Shown in pieces: positions 18,558 to 25,969 of a stretch of DNA of 64,000 nucleotides. This stretch comes from Chryseobacterium sp. LAM-KRS1. Its GTDB lineage: Bacteria; Bacteroidota; Bacteroidia; Flavobacteriales; Weeksellaceae. The stretch spans positions 372,001-436,000 of the forward strand of contig NZ_JAAOIZ010000005.1 in the NCBI RefSeq assembly GCF_013184525.1, written 5' to 3'. A program made the position numbers and the translations under genes. The notes under the pieces are model-generated. The model did not search any database, had not been told where the DNA came from, and was given only the letters and a program-made list of their open reading frames with translations. Each line of letters opens with the position of its first letter. Position 1 is the first letter of the stretch.

Positions 18558-19124
18558 ATGAAGAAGATCATTTTATCAACCCTAGTTATATTTGCTCTGA
18601 CCAGTTGTAAAAAAGAAAGTTCAAAAACTGATGACAAAGGGATATCCCAGGATTCAGTAGCTGTTGCAGAAAATACTACTTCTGCTGATCACACGGCTTA
18701 TATTTCAAAAGAAATTTCTCCCGAAAATATTGGAGACTATCTGGCAAAAAATAATGACACACTGTATGTTACTAATTTCTTTGCCACTTGGTGTGGGCCA
18801 TGTATTCAGGAAATTCCACATTTCAGAAAAAAAATGGAAGAACTGAAAGGAAAACCTGTAAAGTTTACTTTTGTTAATCTGGATAAAAAGTCTGATTGGA
18901 GTACTGCAGTTAAAGATTTTGCAGAAAAAAATGATCTTGCAAAAAACATAATCTTACTGGATGGCCAAAAGCTTGATGAGAATTTCTTTCCGAAAAATTT
19001 TAAAAAATGGGACGGTGGTTCTATCCCTTTTACTTATATGAGAAAAGGAGCGAAAACTGATGAATATCTTGGAATGATGAATGAAGAACTTTTAAACTCT
19101 AAGATCGATTCATTCTTAAAATAA
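18558..19124 (+). CDS. TlpA-like thioredoxin-fold lipoprotein
   Basis: A 188-aa lipoprotein (lipobox ALTSC with Cys17) with a thioredoxin fold. The active site is W78-C-G-P-C82, in the TlpA/ResA style (VTNFFATWCGPCIQEIPHF). Such proteins reduce disulfides or deliver reductant outside the cytoplasmic membrane, for example in cytochrome c maturation. The mature N-terminus has an acidic, Ser-rich spacer of about 30 residues. It lies 23 bp before an FecCD-type permease, so the genes may be co-transcribed, although a functional link is not established. Confidence 0.88.
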   Translation: MKKIILSTLVIFALTSCKKESSKTDDKGISQDSVAVAENTTSADHTAYISKEISPENIGDYLAKNNDTLYVTNFFATWCGPCIQEIPHFRKKMEELKGKPVKFTFVNLDKKSDWSTAVKDFAEKNDLAKNIILLDGQKLDENFFPKNFKKWDGGSIPFTYMRKGAKTDEYLGMMNEELLNSKIDSFLK

Positions 19125-19147
19125 ATTGTACAGAATCATTTCTGAAA

Positions 19148-20119
19148 ATGTCAAAAAAATTCAAAATCCTGTGTTTTTTATTTATAATCGCTATTATTCT
19201 AGCTGCGGTTATTAATCTGAATACAGGATTTTTAAGTTTAAACCTAAAGGATTTTTTTTATAGCTCAGCCAACGGCCAGATTGCAGACATTCGTATCAAC
19301 AGGGTTTTGGTAATGCTTTTAGCCGGAATTTCCATTCCCACTTCAGGGTTTCTGATGCAGGAATATTTCCAGAATCCATTAGCAGGGCCGGATATATTAG
19401 GTATTACCTCCGTAGCTAGTTTATCTGTTTCATTTTATATTTTCTTTTCACATGATATTCTGCTTCCGGATTATCTCCAGAACAGTTTCCTGAGCTTATC
19501 AGCGATTATCGGCAGTTTCTTCCTGATGATCGTACTTTTATCCATTTCTAAGAAATTTCAGGACAAATCTTATCTTATTATCTTTGGGTTTTTAGTTTCC
19601 GCACTGGCCGGAGCAATTGTTTCTTTACTTCAGTTGTATGCAGAAAATCAAAGTCTGAAAAATTATATCCTATGGTCTTTCGGCGCAAATAATATGGTCA
19701 CCAGAAACCAGATCCTTGTATTGTCTGTTTTGGTCATTGTCGGCTTATATATGTCTTTTAAAACCATTAAACCATTAATTGGAAATTCCTTGGGAAGCTC
19801 CTATGCACAGAGCCTTGGAGTAAACTTGCATCATTTAAAGCTGTTCATCATCATAGCCGCTTCGCTCCTATCAGCATCTATAACGGCATTTTTGGGGCCT
19901 ATTTTGTTTATAGGCATTATTGTTCCTCATTTTTGCAGACTTATTTACAATCCTGCAAAACTATGGCAGCAGTGGATCTTGAACATGATGCTGGGAATGC
20001 TGATGATGTTACTGTTTTCAATTATTGCAGAGAAAAGTCAGATTCCGTTGAATGTGATAAGTTCTATTTTTGGAATCCCCGTTATCCTTATGATGCTTTT
20101 GAAGCAGAATAAAGTTTAA
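19148..20119 (+). CDS. FecCD-family iron/siderophore ABC permease
   Basis: A 323-aa inner-membrane permease of the BtuC/FecCD family with about nine to ten hydrophobic helices. Characteristic segments are RINRVLVMLLAGISIPTSGFLMQEYFQNPLAGPDILGI near residues 50-88 and AFLGPILFIGIIVPHFCRLI near 246-265. These permeases import iron-siderophore, heme or cobalamin complexes. The matching ATPase gene follows, but no periplasmic binding protein gene is adjacent, so the substrate is not identified. Confidence 0.9.
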   Translation: MSKKFKILCFLFIIAIILAAVINLNTGFLSLNLKDFFYSSANGQIADIRINRVLVMLLAGISIPTSGFLMQEYFQNPLAGPDILGITSVASLSVSFYIFFSHDILLPDYLQNSFLSLSAIIGSFFLMIVLLSISKKFQDKSYLIIFGFLVSALAGAIVSLLQLYAENQSLKNYILWSFGANNMVTRNQILVLSVLVIVGLYMSFKTIKPLIGNSLGSSYAQSLGVNLHHLKLFIIIAASLLSASITAFLGPILFIGIIVPHFCRLIYNPAKLWQQWILNMMLGMLMMLLFSIIAEKSQIPLNVISSIFGIPVILMMLLKQNKV

Positions 20120-20233
20120 TTCGTTAATTGCAAAAGACACAAAAATTAAGATAAATACTGTATATTTTTAAGACGCAAGAAAACTGGATATAGATAAATT
20201 TCATTGCTTCTTTACAAATACCAAAAACAAAAA

Positions 20234-21157
20234 ATGCATCTACAAATCAAACAAGCCCATATTGGTTATAATACGACCCTGATTTCAAATACTAATACCC
20301 ATTTGAATTTAGGAGACGTATGCTTGTTGATTGGAAACAATGGTGTAGGAAAAACCACTCTGATTAAATCAATTTTACATCAGATACCACTATTACAGGG
20401 AGAAATTTTAATAAATGGTAAGAATATAAAGAAACTGTCTGTTAAAGAAATTGCAGAGAATATTGCCATTGTTTTTTCTAAGTCGGTTATTCCACAAAAC
20501 TATACGGTGGAAGATCTTATTTCGTTAGGAAAATACATTTATTATCCATATTATTTTGAGTTAAAAAAAGAGGACAGAGATGAAGTTTCACATATCATCA
20601 GTGAACTGAATTTGAATCAGTATAAGGATATACTCCTGAAAAATCTCTCTGATGGAAATCTTCAGAAAGCATTTATTGGACGTGCTTTAACACAAAACTC
20701 CCCTATTATTATTCTGGATGAGCCTACCACCCATCTTGATGAAAAAAATAAGATTATCATCCTTAAAACATTACGCAAGCTGGCAAAGGAACAAAACAAA
20801 CTTATCCTTTTTTCTTCCCATGACTGGCGGCTGGCAAAAGAATTTGCTGATAAGATATGGTACGTAAAAGACAATCATTTGTATTCAGGGATTGTTGAAG
20901 ATATCCTCCTCCAACATGATGAACTGACCAACGTTTCTTTATTTCAGGTTAACGAAAGTTTTGTCGCACCGGAAATTTCTGCCCCTCCGATTTATAAGGA
21001 GATGCTGTATTCACTGCTTCAAAAAAACTTTCAAAAAGACCTCTCATCTTTTAAATTTGAGTTTCAAAACAAGTTTTGGGTAATTTATTACCATAACACA
21101 AAACATCAATATGAATCATTCGAAGAAATCATTGATTCCATCAGAAACATTCATTAA
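20234..21157 (+). CDS. ABC transporter ATP-binding protein (FecE-like)
   Basis: A 307-aa ATPase subunit partnering the FecCD permease. Walker A is GNNGVGKTT, the Q-loop region is NIAIVFSKS, the signature is a variant (LSDGNLQKAFIGRAL, with LSDGN replacing LSGGQ), and Walker B is PIIILDEPTTHLD. The switch histidine is in LFSSHDW. I chose the Met of MHLQIKQAHIGYN; ten upstream codons are not family-like. The C-terminal ~90 residues extend beyond the core domain. The altered signature motif is common in flavobacterial heme/iron ATPases but worth noting. Confidence 0.9.
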   Translation: MHLQIKQAHIGYNTTLISNTNTHLNLGDVCLLIGNNGVGKTTLIKSILHQIPLLQGEILINGKNIKKLSVKEIAENIAIVFSKSVIPQNYTVEDLISLGKYIYYPYYFELKKEDRDEVSHIISELNLNQYKDILLKNLSDGNLQKAFIGRALTQNSPIIILDEPTTHLDEKNKIIILKTLRKLAKEQNKLILFSSHDWRLAKEFADKIWYVKDNHLYSGIVEDILLQHDELTNVSLFQVNESFVAPEISAPPIYKEMLYSLLQKNFQKDLSSFKFEFQNKFWVIYYHNTKHQYESFEEIIDSIRNIH

Positions 21158-21183
21158 TACGTACTTTTTATTATTTATTTCAC

Positions 21184-21203
21184 ATACTATGCATGCATAG
21201 TAT
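21184..21203. promoter_or_regulatory. Distal MarR operator palindrome
   Basis: A perfect 20-bp palindrome, ATACTATGCATGCATAGTAT. A near-identical copy lies exactly 83 bp downstream, directly in front of the fad operon promoter. Confidence 0.7.
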
Positions 21204-21266
21204 TATGCTAATCATACAATTTAATCGATTTACTATCAGATTGTTAACAAATTTTAACGTTAATAA

Positions 21267-21286
21267 ATACTATGCATGCATAATAT
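21267..21286. promoter_or_regulatory. Proximal MarR operator palindrome
   Basis: ATACTATGCATGCATAATAT differs from the distal site by one base. It sits just upstream of the -7 box at 21291-21298, so a bound repressor would block the promoter. Confidence 0.7.
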
Positions 21287-21290
21287 TTAC

Positions 21291-21298
21291 TAAATTTG
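21291..21298 (+). promoter_or_regulatory. -7 box of the MarR-fad operon
   Basis: TAAATTTG, an exact match to TAnnTTTG, 20 bp before the chosen MarR start. The -33 region is occupied by the proximal palindrome. Confidence 0.55.
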
Positions 21299-21318
21299 AT
21301 AAAAACCTATTACCAAAA

Positions 21319-21771
21319 ATGATGGATAACAACAAAGAAAAAATAGAAAATGTAGATCTGGTTCTAAAACAAACCTGGCTTGCTGTATCCAAAATGTTCA
21401 CAGAACTTGCCCAGGAGCACGATTCTACAGCCGTTCAGGCGCTCACGCTTCTTAAAATAGATCCTAAGGAAGGGACAAGAAGCACAAATTTGGGACCCAA
21501 GATGGCCATTGAGCCTACTTCTCTTACAAGAATTATAAAACTTCTGGAAGATAACGGCTATATCTATAAGGAGAAAACCACTACCGATAAAAGAGAGGTT
21601 ATCATAAAACTTACAGACAAAGGGCTAAACTCAAGAAATCTTTCAAAAGAAGTGGTCTTAAGTTTCAACAAAAGGGTCATGGATAAAATTGCTCCGGAAA
21701 AAATGGAAATTTTTAAGGAAGTAATGAATGAAATCATGAAAATTGCCAACGATCTGAATAACAGAAAATAA
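21319..21771 (+). CDS. MarR-family transcriptional regulator of the fad operon
   Basis: A 150-aa winged-helix regulator. The HTH and wing are visible in TRSTNLGPKMAIEPTSLTRIIKLLEDNGYIYKEKTTTDKREVIIKLTDKG. I start at the Met of MMDNNKEK because an upstream in-frame Met would put the start codon inside the distal palindrome and upstream of the promoter. It is the first gene of an operon for fatty-acid beta-oxidation, 62 bp before the FadB-type gene. The likely role is to sense acyl-CoA and repress the operon through the two palindromes; this is inferred from context. Confidence 0.85.
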   Translation: MMDNNKEKIENVDLVLKQTWLAVSKMFTELAQEHDSTAVQALTLLKIDPKEGTRSTNLGPKMAIEPTSLTRIIKLLEDNGYIYKEKTTTDKREVIIKLTDKGLNSRNLSKEVVLSFNKRVMDKIAPEKMEIFKEVMNEIMKIANDLNNRK

Positions 21772-21833
21772 ATTAACATACAACCGAAAGGTTACGTCTG
21801 ACCCAATAAAAATAAATAATAAATAGTTTACAG

Positions 21834-24239
21834 ATGAAAAGAAGAATCAAACACGTTACGGTTCTTGGTTCAGGAATCATGGGAAGCGGTATCGCAGCTC
21901 ACTTCGCCAATATTGGTGTGGAAGTTTTGCTTTTAGATATTGTTCCCTTTGAATTGACTGAAGCAGAACAAAAAAAAGGTTTGACCAAAGATGATAAAGC
22001 AGTAAGAAACAGAATTGCTGCAGAGAACTTTGAAAAACTTAAAAAAGCGAGTCCTGCACTACTCTATTCTCCAAAATTTGCAGATAGAATCAAAGTAGGA
22101 AATTTTGATGATGATTTACAGAAAATAAAAAATACAGACTGGATTATTGAAGTGGTCGTTGAAAGACTGGACATCAAAAAATCTGTCTATGAAAAGATTG
22201 AACAATTCAGAAAACCAGGAACTTTAATTTCTTCTAATACATCGGGAATTCCTATCCACTTATTAACGGAAGGAAGAAGCGATGACTTCAAGAAGTATTT
22301 CGCAGGAACCCACTTCTTCAATCCGGTACGTTATCTTCCTCTTTTGGAAATTATCCCAACCAATGATACGGATCCCGAGATCGTTGATTTCTATATGAAC
22401 TACGGAGCTAAGTTCTTGGGTAAAACTACCGTTTTGGCAAAAGATACACCGGCATTCATTGCCAATAGAATCGGGGTATTTTCCATGATGGATCTTTTAC
22501 ATAATGTACAGAAGTTAGGTCTTACCGTTTCCGATGTAGATAAATTAACAGGACCGGTGATCGGCCGTCCAAAATCAGCAACCTTCAGAACAGCAGATGT
22601 GGTAGGTTTGGATACTCTGGTTATGGTAGCTAACGGTGTACGCCAAAGTGGTTCAGAAGCCAATGACTTTAATGATGTGTTTGCGCTTCCGAATTATATC
22701 CAGAAAATGATGGATAATAAATGGTTAGGCTCTAAAACACAGCAAGGATTTTACAAGAAAGTGAAGAATGCGGATGGAAAATCTGAAATTCACGGATTAA
22801 ATCTGGATACTTTAGAATATGAACTTCAGGGAAAATCATCTTTCCCTACCCTTGAGCTTACTAAAACCATTGATAAACCTATCGACAGATTCAAGGTTTT
22901 AATCGGCGGAAAAGATAAAGCAGGAGAATTATACAGAAAATCTTTGGGTGCGTTATTCGCTTACGTATCTCATAAAGTTCCGGAAATTTCTGATGACATC
23001 TATAAAATTGATGATGCCATGAGAGCTGGTTTCGGATGGGAAAACGGTCCGTTTGAGATCTGGGATGCCGTAGGTATTCAAAAAGGTATTGAACTTGCGA
23101 AAGATGCAGGCTATGAGGTTTCCGATTGGGCTAAAGAATTGGCGGAAAAAGGACAAACATTCTATAAAGTTAATGATGAAGGTCAAAGTATCTATTATGA
23201 CAAAAACTCAGGAAATTACAACAATATCCCGGGTCAGGATGCCTTCATTATTTTGGATAATATCAGAAAGAATAAAACACTTTGGAGCAATTCAGGTTCA
23301 GCTATTGAAGATCTGGGAGACGGAATTATCAATTTTGAGATCCGCTCCAAGATGAACTCTCTTGGCGGAGAAGTTCTTGACGGACTTAACCGCGCGATCG
23401 ACTTGGCTGAAAAAGAATACGATGGCCTTGTAATCGGTAACCAGGGGACCAACTTCTCGGTAGGTGCCAATTTAGCTATGATCCTTATGATGGCTATTGA
23501 ACAGGACTGGGATGATCTGAATATGGCTATAGCCTATTTCCAGAAATCAATGATGAGAGTTCGTTATTCTTCAATTCCTGTCGTAGTGGCTCCTCATGGA
23601 ATGACTCTTGGTGGCGGCTGCGAAATGACCATGCACGCTGACCGTGTAGTTGCTGCTGCGGAAACTTATATCGGCCTGGTAGAAACCGGAGTTGGTGTAA
23701 TTCCTGGTGGTGGTGGTACTAAAGAATTAACTTTAAGAACTTCAAGAGAATTTCACACCGATGATGTAAAAAATAACAGGTTACGCGAAGCTTTCATGAA
23801 CATTGCCATGGGTAAAGTAGCAACTTCAGCCTACGAAGCCTATGATATGGGAATCCTTGAAAAAGGAAAAGATATTGTTTCCGTAAGTAAAAACAGACAA
23901 ATTGCAGAGGCTAAAAAGATTGCAAAATTATTAGCAGAGCAAGGATACACACAACCTATTGAACAAAGCGTAAAAGTTTTAGGAAAAGATGCATTGGGAA
24001 TGTTCTATGTAGGAACAGACCAGATGTTAACCGGAAACTTTATTTCTGAACACGACAAGAAGATCGCAGATAAACTGGCCAATGTAATGGTAGGTGGAAA
24101 TCTTTCCGAACCAACTGTTGTAACCGAACAATACCTGTTGAATCTTGAAAGAGAAACTTTCCTTCAACTTTGCGGAGAAAGAAAAACCCTGGAAAGAATA
24201 CAGTACATGTTGCAGAACGGAAAACCACTTAGGAATTAG
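21834..24239 (+). CDS. fadB: 3-hydroxyacyl-CoA dehydrogenase / enoyl-CoA hydratase (FadB-type)
   Basis: An 801-aa bifunctional enzyme for two steps of fatty-acid beta-oxidation. The N-terminal half is the NAD(+)-dependent 3-hydroxyacyl-CoA dehydrogenase (dinucleotide fold LGSGIMGSGIAAHFA, residues 11-25; GTHFFNPVRYLPLLEIIP; DTPAFIANRIGVF). The C-terminal ~280 residues are enoyl-CoA hydratase-like (GTNFSVGANLAMI, GMTLGGGCEMTMHADRVVAA, ETGVGVIPGGGG). This domain order is the reverse of E. coli FadB but usual for Bacteroidota and Actinobacteria. It is followed by the four-helix-bundle cassette and then thiolase. Confidence 0.93.
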   Translation: MKRRIKHVTVLGSGIMGSGIAAHFANIGVEVLLLDIVPFELTEAEQKKGLTKDDKAVRNRIAAENFEKLKKASPALLYSPKFADRIKVGNFDDDLQKIKNTDWIIEVVVERLDIKKSVYEKIEQFRKPGTLISSNTSGIPIHLLTEGRSDDFKKYFAGTHFFNPVRYLPLLEIIPTNDTDPEIVDFYMNYGAKFLGKTTVLAKDTPAFIANRIGVFSMMDLLHNVQKLGLTVSDVDKLTGPVIGRPKSATFRTADVVGLDTLVMVANGVRQSGSEANDFNDVFALPNYIQKMMDNKWLGSKTQQGFYKKVKNADGKSEIHGLNLDTLEYELQGKSSFPTLELTKTIDKPIDRFKVLIGGKDKAGELYRKSLGALFAYVSHKVPEISDDIYKIDDAMRAGFGWENGPFEIWDAVGIQKGIELAKDAGYEVSDWAKELAEKGQTFYKVNDEGQSIYYDKNSGNYNNIPGQDAFIILDNIRKNKTLWSNSGSAIEDLGDGIINFEIRSKMNSLGGEVLDGLNRAIDLAEKEYDGLVIGNQGTNFSVGANLAMILMMAIEQDWDDLNMAIAYFQKSMMRVRYSSIPVVVAPHGMTLGGGCEMTMHADRVVAAAETYIGLVETGVGVIPGGGGTKELTLRTSREFHTDDVKNNRLREAFMNIAMGKVATSAYEAYDMGILEKGKDIVSVSKNRQIAEAKKIAKLLAEQGYTQPIEQSVKVLGKDALGMFYVGTDQMLTGNFISEHDKKIADKLANVMVGGNLSEPTVVTEQYLLNLERETFLQLCGERKTLERIQYMLQNGKPLRN

Positions 24240-24254
24240 AATTTTCTGTAAAAT

Positions 24255-24678
24255 GTAAAAAGTATTAATGTATTAACGATGCACAATTTCAGAGATCTAG
24301 AAGTTTGGACAAAATCAATGAAACTTTGTAAAATTTTTTACCTGGCCACGCTTGATTTTCCACAAGATGAAATATTCGGACTTACCTCTCAATCAAGAAG
24401 AAGTCTTTATTCAATTTCTTCAAATATTGCTGAAGGTGCGGGTCGTGATACAGATGCTCAGTTTTCACATTTCCTGAATGTTGCCTTAGGATCATCCTTT
24501 GAATTCGAAACACAAATATTAATCGCTAATGATTTGGGGTTTTTCAAAAATGATGATTTTGATATTATTTATTCAGAAATTAAACATATTCAAAATATGC
24601 TGGCCAAATTGAAGCAAAAATTTAATACTTAAACATTTTAGATCATTAATACATTTTACATTAATACTTAAATACAAA
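24255..24678 (+). mobile_element. Putative IVS-like cassette: four-helix gene between inverted repeats
   Basis: The 117-aa four-helix-bundle gene is bracketed by inverted arms. The best match is AAGTATTAATGTA (24260-24272) against TACATTAATACTT (24657-24669), 13 bp with no mismatch, and other registers also pair. The outer arm sequences recur between the next two genes at 25880-25943. The unit interrupts an otherwise continuous fad operon. The layout is like the intervening sequences of 23S rRNA genes, whose ORFs encode S23 four-helix proteins. Mobility is inferred and no target-site duplication was established. Confidence 0.55.
24279..24632 (+). CDS. Four-helix-bundle protein (S23/IVS family)
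   Basis: A 117-aa protein of the TIGR02436 'four helix bundle protein' family. The opening HNFRDLEVWTKSMKLCKIFY and the core FGLTSQSRRSLYSISSNIAEGAGR are the family hallmarks. It ends in a Lys/Asn-rich helix. Relatives are encoded inside 23S rRNA intervening sequences and, as Avd, in diversity-generating retroelements; their biochemical role is mostly unknown, with nucleic-acid binding suggested. Here it lies between fadB and fadA, genes with which it has no metabolic link, and inverted repeats flank it. No reverse transcriptase or template repeat was seen nearby. Confidence 0.88.
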   Translation: MHNFRDLEVWTKSMKLCKIFYLATLDFPQDEIFGLTSQSRRSLYSISSNIAEGAGRDTDAQFSHFLNVALGSSFEFETQILIANDLGFFKNDDFDIIYSEIKHIQNMLAKLKQKFNT

Positions 24679-24681
24679 AAA

Positions 24682-25860
24682 ATGAAACAAGCATATATAG
24701 TAAAAGGATACAGAACAGCGGTGGGTAAAGCGCCTAAAGGTTCCCTTCGCTTTACACGTCCGGATGTAATGGCGGCTACAGTAATTGAAAAATTAATGGC
24801 TGAGCTTCCGCAATTGGATAAAAACAGGATTGATGACCTTATCGTAGGAAATGCAATGCCTGAAGCTGAGCAGGGCTTAAACGTAGCCCGTCTGATCTCT
24901 TTGATGGGATTGAATACGGATAAAGTTCCGGGTGTAACTGTAAACAGATATTGTGCATCAGGAAGTGAGGCAATTGCTATTGCTTCAGCTAAAATTCAGG
25001 CCGGAATGGCGGATTGTATTATTGCCGGTGGTACTGAATCAATGTCTTATATTCCTATGGGAGGATACAAGCCGGTTCCGGAAACTGATATTGCCAAAAC
25101 AAACCCTGACTATTATTGGGGAATGGGTTATACTGCGGAAGAAGTGGCAAAACAATATAAGATTACAAGAGAAGAACAGGATCAGTTTGCTTTTGAATCT
25201 CATATGAAAGCTTTAAAGGCTAATGCTGAAGGTAAGTTTGCCAATCAGATTGTTCCCCTTCCTGTAGAATATAATTTCCTGGATGAAAATCAGAAGATGC
25301 AAACCAAAAAGTTTGATTTTTCTGTTGATGAGGGACCAAGAAAAGATACTTCTTTAGAAGGTTTGGCCAAACTAAGACCTGTATTCGCCAACGGAGGAAG
25401 CGTAACAGCCGGAAACTCTTCTCAGATGAGTGACGGAGCTGCTTTCGTAATGGTTATGAGTGAGGAAATGGTAAAAGAGTTAGGTTTACAGCCGGAAGCA
25501 AGGCTTGTTGCCTATGCCGCTGCAGGACTTGAGCCTAGAATCATGGGAATGGGACCTATCTATGCTATTCCAAAAGCACTAAAACAAGCAGGCCTTGAAT
25601 TAAAAGATATCGAATTAATTGAATTAAATGAAGCTTTCGCTTCCCAGTCAGTTGCCATCAAAAAAGAATTAGGTCTAAACCCTGATATCCTTAATGTAAA
25701 TGGAGGAGCAATCGCTCTGGGGCACCCTCTTGGATGTACCGGAACAAAGCTTACTGTACAGCTTCTGGATGAAATGAGAAAACGCGGAAATAAATACGGT
25801 ATGGTTTCAATGTGCGTGGGAACCGGACAAGGAGCAGCAAGTATTTTTGAACTTCTATAA
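24682..25860 (+). CDS. fadA: Acetyl-CoA C-acyltransferase (3-ketoacyl-CoA thiolase)
   Basis: A 392-aa thiolase that cleaves 3-ketoacyl-CoA to acetyl-CoA and a shortened acyl-CoA, the last step of beta-oxidation. The nucleophile is Cys91 in VNRYCASGSEA. The other catalytic residues are His348 in GHPLG and Cys378 in MCVGTGQG. The conserved NGGAIALGHPLGCTG is intact. The length is normal. It presumably forms a complex with the FadB-type protein encoded upstream. Only the inserted four-helix cassette separates the two genes. Confidence 0.95.
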   Translation: MKQAYIVKGYRTAVGKAPKGSLRFTRPDVMAATVIEKLMAELPQLDKNRIDDLIVGNAMPEAEQGLNVARLISLMGLNTDKVPGVTVNRYCASGSEAIAIASAKIQAGMADCIIAGGTESMSYIPMGGYKPVPETDIAKTNPDYYWGMGYTAEEVAKQYKITREEQDQFAFESHMKALKANAEGKFANQIVPLPVEYNFLDENQKMQTKKFDFSVDEGPRKDTSLEGLAKLRPVFANGGSVTAGNSSQMSDGAAFVMVMSEEMVKELGLQPEARLVAYAAAGLEPRIMGMGPIYAIPKALKQAGLELKDIELIELNEAFASQSVAIKKELGLNPDILNVNGGAIALGHPLGCTGTKLTVQLLDEMRKRGNKYGMVSMCVGTGQGAASIFELL

Positions 25861-25879
25861 AATGTATTGATGTATTGAC

Positions 25880-25943
25880 GTAAAAAGTATTCATGATGAA
25901 GGAAACTTCATAAATACATATTACATGAATACTTTAATACAAA
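25880..25943. repeat. Empty copy of the cassette repeat pair
   Basis: Left arm GTAAAAAGTATTCATG (25880-25895) and right arm TTACATGAATACTTTAATAC (25921-25940) match the arms flanking the four-helix gene: 15 of 16 and 21 of 23 bases, the right-arm match extending to 25943. The two arms form a perfect 12-bp inverted repeat (25884-25895 with 25924-25935). Inside it lies a second small hairpin, ATGAAG-GAAA-CTTCAT (25896-25911), instead of a gene. It lies between fadA and the acyl-CoA dehydrogenase gene. Confidence 0.65.
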
Positions 25944-25969
25944 TAATTAATCTAAAAAAATAAAAAACA

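Noticed and set aside
24279..24632. Diversity-generating retroelement accessory protein (Avd)
   Set aside because: Four-helix proteins include Avd, but there is no reverse transcriptase, template repeat or variable-region gene nearby.
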